From Rhodopseudomonas boonkerdii (GTDB lineage: Bacteria; Pseudomonadota; Alphaproteobacteria; Rhizobiales; Xanthobacteraceae): DNA of 64,000 bases. The stretch is from contig NZ_CP036537.1 of NCBI RefSeq assembly GCF_021184025.1, positions 1,240,001-1,304,000 of the forward strand. Direction: 5' to 3'. The notes beneath the pieces were generated by a model, which saw nothing but the letters and a program-made list of their open reading frames with translations, made no database searches and had not been told where the DNA came from. The translations under genes were made by a program, and so were the position numbers. The stretch's first letter is position 1. Each line of letters opens with the position of its first letter. Below are positions 60,555 through 64,000 of this stretch, one piece after another.

Positions 60555-61318
60555 TGCGCGAGGCGATCGCCACCACCGACGATCGGGTGCTGGGCGGCAC
60601 ATTGCTGCTCCGGCAGCCTGCCTCCGGCCACCGTGCCGGTCACGATGCGATTTTGCTGGCGGCGGCGACAGCGGCTCGGCGTGGCCAGCGGGTGGTGGAT
60701 TTCGGTGCAGGGGTCGGGACGGCCGGGCTCGCTGTCGCCAAACGTGTGCCTGGCGTCGCGCTCGCTTTGATCGAAATCAATCCGGACTTTGCCGATCTCG
60801 CGCGCCACAATGCGGAGGCCAATGGCATCGATGCCGATGTGATCACCCTCGATCTTGCGGCGGATGCGGAGACTTTCGCCGCCGCCGGCCTGCCGCCGGA
60901 CAGCGCCGATGTCATCCTGATGAATCCGCCCTTCAACGATCCCGCGCGCCATCGCGCCTCGCCGGACAGGACGCGCGAGATCGCCCATGTCGCGGCCGGG
61001 GAAACGCTCGCGACATGGGTCCACGCCGCGCGCCGCGTGCTGAAATCGAATGGCGTGCTGACGATGATCTGGCGTGCCGATGGCATCGCCGAGGTGCTCG
61101 GGGTGCTCGATCGCGGCTTTGGCTCGCTCGCGCTGATGCCGGTGCATGGCGGGGCGTCGGCGCCGGCGATTCGGATTCTCGTGCGTGCTGTGAAAGGGGG
61201 GAAGGCGCCTGCGGCAATTCACCCCGGCATAGCGCTTCGGGATGCGAAGGGCGCGCCCGACGCCCATATCCAGCACATCCTGGAAGGGCAGGCCGTTCTT
61301 CCATGGGCGTCGCTCTAG
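60554..61318 (+). CDS. tRNA1(Val) N6-adenine methyltransferase-like (TrmN6/YfiC type)
   Basis: A 254-residue S-adenosylmethionine-dependent methyltransferase. RVVDFGAGVGTAGLAVA (about residues 46-62) is motif I, and ILMNPPF (about 126) is the NPPY-type catalytic motif of N6-adenine methyltransferases. The architecture fits TrmN6, which modifies adenosine 37 of tRNA-Val. The GTG/ATG start overlaps the DUF2007 stop; ATG at 60554 is chosen. tRNA modification is inferred from family; other small-molecule methyltransferases share the fold. Confidence 0.8.
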   Translation: MREAIATTDDRVLGGTLLLRQPASGHRAGHDAILLAAATAARRGQRVVDFGAGVGTAGLAVAKRVPGVALALIEINPDFADLARHNAEANGIDADVITLDLAADAETFAAAGLPPDSADVILMNPPFNDPARHRASPDRTREIAHVAAGETLATWVHAARRVLKSNGVLTMIWRADGIAEVLGVLDRGFGSLALMPVHGGASAPAIRILVRAVKGGKAPAAIHPGIALRDAKGAPDAHIQHILEGQAVLPWASL

Positions 61319-61336
61319 GCGACGCACACATGCTTG

Positions 61337-61435
61337 TTATTGAGGAGCTGTCCCGGAATGCTTCTGCGGCGTGGACGTAAAATGGATCGCCGTGAGCAGC
61401 GTGCCGATGATCAGCATCAGCAGATAGATCTTCAT
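61337..61435 (-). CDS. Very small single-helix membrane protein
   Basis: A 32-residue ORF. It starts MKIYLLMLIIGTLLTAI (one hydrophobic helix) and continues with a short polar tail ending in Pro-Gln. GGGAGAG lies six bases before the ATG, an excellent ribosome site for this region. It occupies the gap between convergent and divergent neighbours and has no overlap with other genes. I do not recognise a family; the strong ribosome site is the main argument that it is real. Confidence 0.5.
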   Translation of the reverse strand: MKIYLLMLIIGTLLTAIHFTSTPQKHSGTAPQ

Positions 61436-61544
61436 GTTCTCTCCCAAGGCGCGTTTGTCCATTATGGTTTGCAAACGCTGAAAGTCTCTGCCGGTTCAAT
61501 GACAGGCGCGTGATAAAATACGGTTAATCTCAAGGTAACTCTGC

Positions 61545-62429
61545 ATGAGCGAATCCAGTCTGAAAGCGGCGATCTCAAGGCTGCTGCCTGCGCGTTTCCG
61601 TCGCGCGACATCGGTGGTCCCGGTGGTCCGTTTGTCCGGCACCATCGGCGCGGTGACGCCGCTGCGGCCGGGCATGTCGCTCGCCGGCATCGGAAAATTG
61701 CTGGACAAAGCCTTCGCGACGAAGAACGCGAAGGCCGTTGCGCTGGTGGTGAATTCGCCCGGCGGATCGCCGGTGCAATCACGGCAAATTTATCTGCGCA
61801 TCCGCCAGCTCGCTGCCGAGAAGAAGCTGCCGGTGTTCGTCTTCGTCGAGGATGTCGCCGCCTCCGGCGGCTACATGATCGCCTGCGCCGGTGACGAGAT
61901 CTTCGTCGATCCGTCATCCATCGTCGGCTCCATCGGCGTAGTCGGCGGCACCTTCGGTTTTCAGGAGCTGATCAAGAAGATCGGCGTCGAACGGCGGCTC
62001 TATACGGCCGGTGAGCACAAGGCGATGCTCGATCCGTTCCAGCCGGAAAACCCCGATGACGTCGCGCGCCTGAAATCGCTCCAGCGTGAGATCCATCGGA
62101 TCTTCATTGGTCTCGTAAAGGAGAGCCGCGGCAGCAGGCTGAAGGGGCCGGAGGACGAATTGTTCTCGGGCGCCTATTGGGCCGGCGAGAAGTCCGTCGA
62201 ATATGGGCTGGTCGATGCCATCGGCGATCTGCGCTCGGTACTGCGTTCCCGCTATGGCGACGAGGTGAAGATGCCGGTCATCGCACAGCCCACGGGCATG
62301 CTGTCAAGCCTGCTCGGCCGCAAATCCTCCAGCGGCGCGCAGCTGGAGCTCGGCGGGGTGGCCGATCTGCCGGACCAGATCGTGACCACGCTGGAAACCC
62401 GTGCCCTGTGGTCGCGCTACGGAATTTGA
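61545..62429 (+). CDS. Peptidase S49 (SppA/SohB-like)
   Basis: A 294-residue serine protease with a Ser-Lys dyad. Ser107 is in DVAASGGYMIACAGD and Lys159 in GEHKAMLDPF. NSPGGSPVQSR near residue 70 is the oxyanion-loop motif. The N-terminus is only weakly hydrophobic, so membrane attachment is not obvious, unlike typical SppA. Such enzymes degrade leftover signal peptides or misfolded membrane proteins. A 226-base gap with one small opposite-strand ORF separates it from the methyltransferase. Confidence 0.88.
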   Translation: MSESSLKAAISRLLPARFRRATSVVPVVRLSGTIGAVTPLRPGMSLAGIGKLLDKAFATKNAKAVALVVNSPGGSPVQSRQIYLRIRQLAAEKKLPVFVFVEDVAASGGYMIACAGDEIFVDPSSIVGSIGVVGGTFGFQELIKKIGVERRLYTAGEHKAMLDPFQPENPDDVARLKSLQREIHRIFIGLVKESRGSRLKGPEDELFSGAYWAGEKSVEYGLVDAIGDLRSVLRSRYGDEVKMPVIAQPTGMLSSLLGRKSSSGAQLELGGVADLPDQIVTTLETRALWSRYGI

Positions 62430-62449
62430 TTATGGTGGTGACTCCCACC

Positions 62450-62566
62450 CGCCCCTCATGGTGAGGAGCGCGCTCTTGCGCGCGTCTCGAACCATGAGAT
62501 CGCTTGACTCCGAGTTCGCCGTCATCCTTCGAGACGCGCGCGTTGCGCGCTCCTCAGGATGAGGGG
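62450..62566. repeat. Intergenic palindromic repeat, family A (copy 4)
   Basis: CCCCTCATGGTGAGGAGCGCG / GCGTCTCGAACCATGAG is the first unit and ATCCTTCGAGACGCGCG / GCGCTCCTCAGGATGAGG the second. Same element as 264-359 and 42455-42564. Confidence 0.85.
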
Positions 62567-62668
62567 TGGCGCGTGGGGCAAGACTTTCAGATCGCAGGGC
62601 CTTCACACCCCAAATTGCCATTGTCCCGCGCCAGCAGTTGAGCGAGATTGCCGGGAAGGGGGCTCGTC

Positions 62669-62875
62669 ATGAGCAAGGACACCAAAATGCCGCCGCTGGT
62701 CGCCATTGCGGGTGCGCTCGGAAGCGCTGCCGTGGTCCGCTGGGCCTATCGCACCGTGAAGCGTGTGAATGCGGAACTGGATGCCGCCCGTGAAGCCCGC
62801 GTTACCGAGACATCGGCCCCCGAAGCCAGGACCCTCCGCCGCGATCCCGTCACCGGCGCCTATCGGCCGGGGTAA
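62669..62875 (+). CDS. Conserved small protein with one membrane segment
   Basis: A 68-residue protein. MSKDTKMPPLVAIAGALGSAAVVRWAYRTVKRVNAEL gives one short hydrophobic stretch followed by a charged helix, and the C-terminus reads RRDPVTGAYRPG. No function is known to me. ATG at 62669 is preferred over upstream starts. It stands alone between the S49 peptidase and glyQ. Confidence 0.65.
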   Translation: MSKDTKMPPLVAIAGALGSAAVVRWAYRTVKRVNAELDAAREARVTETSAPEARTLRRDPVTGAYRPG

Positions 62876-62923
62876 AAACGCTGGCCGCTCTTTTTAACTT
62901 CTCCCCGGCGTGGAGAGGTAAAG

Positions 62924-62961
62924 AAAAAACCGGCCGAGGACGGGCATGTCCTCGTGGCCGG
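62924..62961 (-). terminator. Strong minus-strand terminator with no assigned gene
   Basis: On the minus strand CCGGCCACGAGGAC pairs with GTCCTCGGCCGG and is followed by TTTTTTCTTT. No minus-strand gene is recognised upstream; the glyQ start lies 190 bases away on the other strand. The stretch 62962-63154 may encode a small RNA or a leader; ORFs there show no family resemblance. Confidence 0.65.
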
Positions 62962-63154
62962 CAGCATTCTTGGGGTTCGCCGGATCAACGCCCCATGGTC
63001 GGCTTTCGTTCCGTCCTGCGGCGTATCGCCTTGATTCCACAGGCCCGCGTGGATACGGTCCGCGCGCTTCGATCCGTCCTGAAACCGCTCTCAGCGTTTC
63101 CTGGCGAATCCGACGGCGACATCCCGAAAAACCGGCCCGGATATACCCAAGACC

Positions 63155-64000
63155 ATGACGGACTCCCTGCCTCCGCATATGCGCCCGGAACGTTCGTTCC
63201 AGGGTTTTATTCTCGCTCTGCAGCGGTTCTGGGCCGAGCAGGGCTGCGTGATCCTGCAGCCCTATGACATGGAAATGGGCGCCGGCACCTTCCACCCGGC
63301 CACAACGCTCCGGGCCCTCGGCCCGAAGCCGTGGAAGGCCGCCTATGTGCAGCCGTCGCGCCGGCCGAAGGATGGCCGCTATGGCGAGAACCCGAACCGG
63401 CTGCAGCATTATTACCAGTTCCAGGTGATCATGAAGCCCTCGCCGGCCAACCTGCAGGATCTCTATCTGCAGTCGCTGAGGGCCATCGGCATCGACACCG
63501 CCCTGCATGACGTCCGCTTCGTCGAGGACGACTGGGAGAGCCCGACGCTGGGCGCCTGGGGTCTCGGCTGGGAATGCTGGTGCGACGGCATGGAAGTCTC
63601 GCAGTTCACTTACTTCCAGCAGGTCGCCGGCGTCGAATGCGCCCCTGTCGCGGGTGAGCTCACCTACGGCCTCGAGCGCCTAGCGATGTATGTGCAGGGC
63701 GTCGACCGCGTCTACGATCTCAATTTCAACGGCCGCGAAGGCGCCGAGAAAGTGACCTATGGCGATGTCTTCCTGCAGGCCGAGCAGGAATATTCGCGGC
63801 ATAATTTCGAACACGCCGACACCGCGATGCTGTTCGAGCAGTTCAGGATGGCCGAGGCCGCTTGCAAAAAGTATCTCGATGCCGGCTGGGCGAATGACAA
63901 GCGCGAACAGCATCTGATGGCGCTGCCGGCCTATGACCAGTGCATCAAGGCCAGCCATGTTTTCAATCTGCTCGATGCGCGCGGCGTGATCTCGGTCACC
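63155..64000 (+). CDS. glyQ: Glycyl-tRNA synthetase alpha subunit (partial, 3' end missing)
   Basis: The first 282 codons are present and the gene runs off the window. The alpha subunit of the bacterial alpha2-beta2 glycyl-tRNA synthetase binds glycine and ATP. Class II motifs are clear: [51 protein letters not shown] (motif 2 region), [19 protein letters not shown] and [13 protein letters not shown] (motif 3). ATG at 63155 gives a short extension compared with a second ATG at 63179 ([10 protein letters not shown]); either is possible. glyS is expected downstream. Confidence 0.95.
   Translation, partial: MTDSLPPHMRPERSFQGFILALQRFWAEQGCVILQPYDMEMGAGTFHPATTLRALGPKPWKAAYVQPSRRPKDGRYGENPNRLQHYYQFQVIMKPSPANLQDLYLQSLRAIGIDTALHDVRFVEDDWESPTLGAWGLGWECWCDGMEVSQFTYFQQVAGVECAPVAGELTYGLERLAMYVQGVDRVYDLNFNGREGAEKVTYGDVFLQAEQEYSRHNFEHADTAMLFEQFRMAEAACKKYLDAGWANDKREQHLMALPAYDQCIKASHVFNLLDARGVISVT

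Noticed and set aside
62946..63267. Short plus-strand frames in the glyQ leader (starting at 62946 and 62995)
   Set aside because: They overlap the start of glyQ or the terminator hairpin, lack good ribosome sites and match no family.
1..64000. Mobile-element and defence genes
   Set aside because: No transposase, integrase, phage, restriction, toxin-antitoxin or CRISPR signature was found in any frame. The cassette at 52.4-59.0 kb is called from its bounding repeats only.

Overview
The window looks like a chromosomal segment of an alphaproteobacterium of the Bradyrhizobium/Rhodopseudomonas/Afipia group. The evidence is the high GC content, a CpdR-type response regulator, a class A small heat-shock gene behind a ROSE-like RNA thermometer, an MmgR/suhB-type sRNA, and several families of intergenic palindromes typical of that group. 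Genus is inferred from protein resemblance only. No prophage, CRISPR array, IS element or rRNA was seen.

Layout. 1-1850: end of gltB and complete gltD (ammonia assimilation). 2.0-9.1 kb: heat-shock gene with its thermosensor, a lipase-like hydrolase, LysE and TauE exporters, a LysR regulator, hisN, an MmgR-like sRNA, an isolated Flp pilin and an N-formylglutamate amidohydrolase. 9.3-14.4 kb: cpdR, tRNA-Val(GAC), a class I amidotransferase-fold hydrolase and a complete gltIJKL-type amino-acid ABC transporter. 14.7-18.8 kb: two tandem chemoreceptors. 18.9-25.7 kb: an orphan NodU-type carbamoyltransferase, a Gly/Arg-rich secreted protein, an old-yellow-enzyme homologue, the DUF3311-mctP monocarboxylate transporter pair and an unusual hemC. 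25.7-31.6 kb: oligopeptidase B, an acyl-CoA ligase, trhO-slyX, csbD and a His-rich cupin. 31.8-37.8 kb: a nitrogen-controlled catabolic block (Baeyer-Villiger-type monooxygenase, amidase, NitT/TauT-type ABC transporter) with a near-consensus sigma-54 promoter and an upstream NtrC-like site. 37.9-52.1 kb: a PoxB-like enzyme, a DUF2339 membrane protein, an overlapping repair/maintenance operon (ygfZ-tag-HD-phosphatase), a dihydroorotase-like gene, a Moco oxidoreductase with an MFS transporter, a second amidase and an alpha/beta hydrolase. 59.1-64.0 kb: ispB, DUF2007, a TrmN6-like methyltransferase, an S49 peptidase and the start of glyQ.

The most interesting part is 52.2-59.1 kb. A seven-gene cassette encodes a flavin reductase-like protein, a glutamine-synthetase-like (gamma-glutamyl ligase) enzyme, a creatininase-fold hydrolase, a TetR regulator and an ABC transporter of the kind normally found beside urea/guanidine carboxylases. 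It is bounded by two 120-bp direct repeats that differ at two positions. Each repeat carries the 3' end of ispB; the left copy is a broken ispB remnant and the right copy belongs to the intact gene. This looks like insertion, or duplication, of a nitrogen-compound utilisation island next to ispB. A 32-bp palindrome over the putative cassette promoter is a good candidate operator for the TetR protein.

Nitrogen acquisition is a theme: glutamate synthase, an amino-acid importer with a sigma-54-like site, the sigma-54/NtrC-controlled ABC-amidase block, the urea/guanidine-type cassette and two amidases. Everything is read by eye; no database search or folding program was run.
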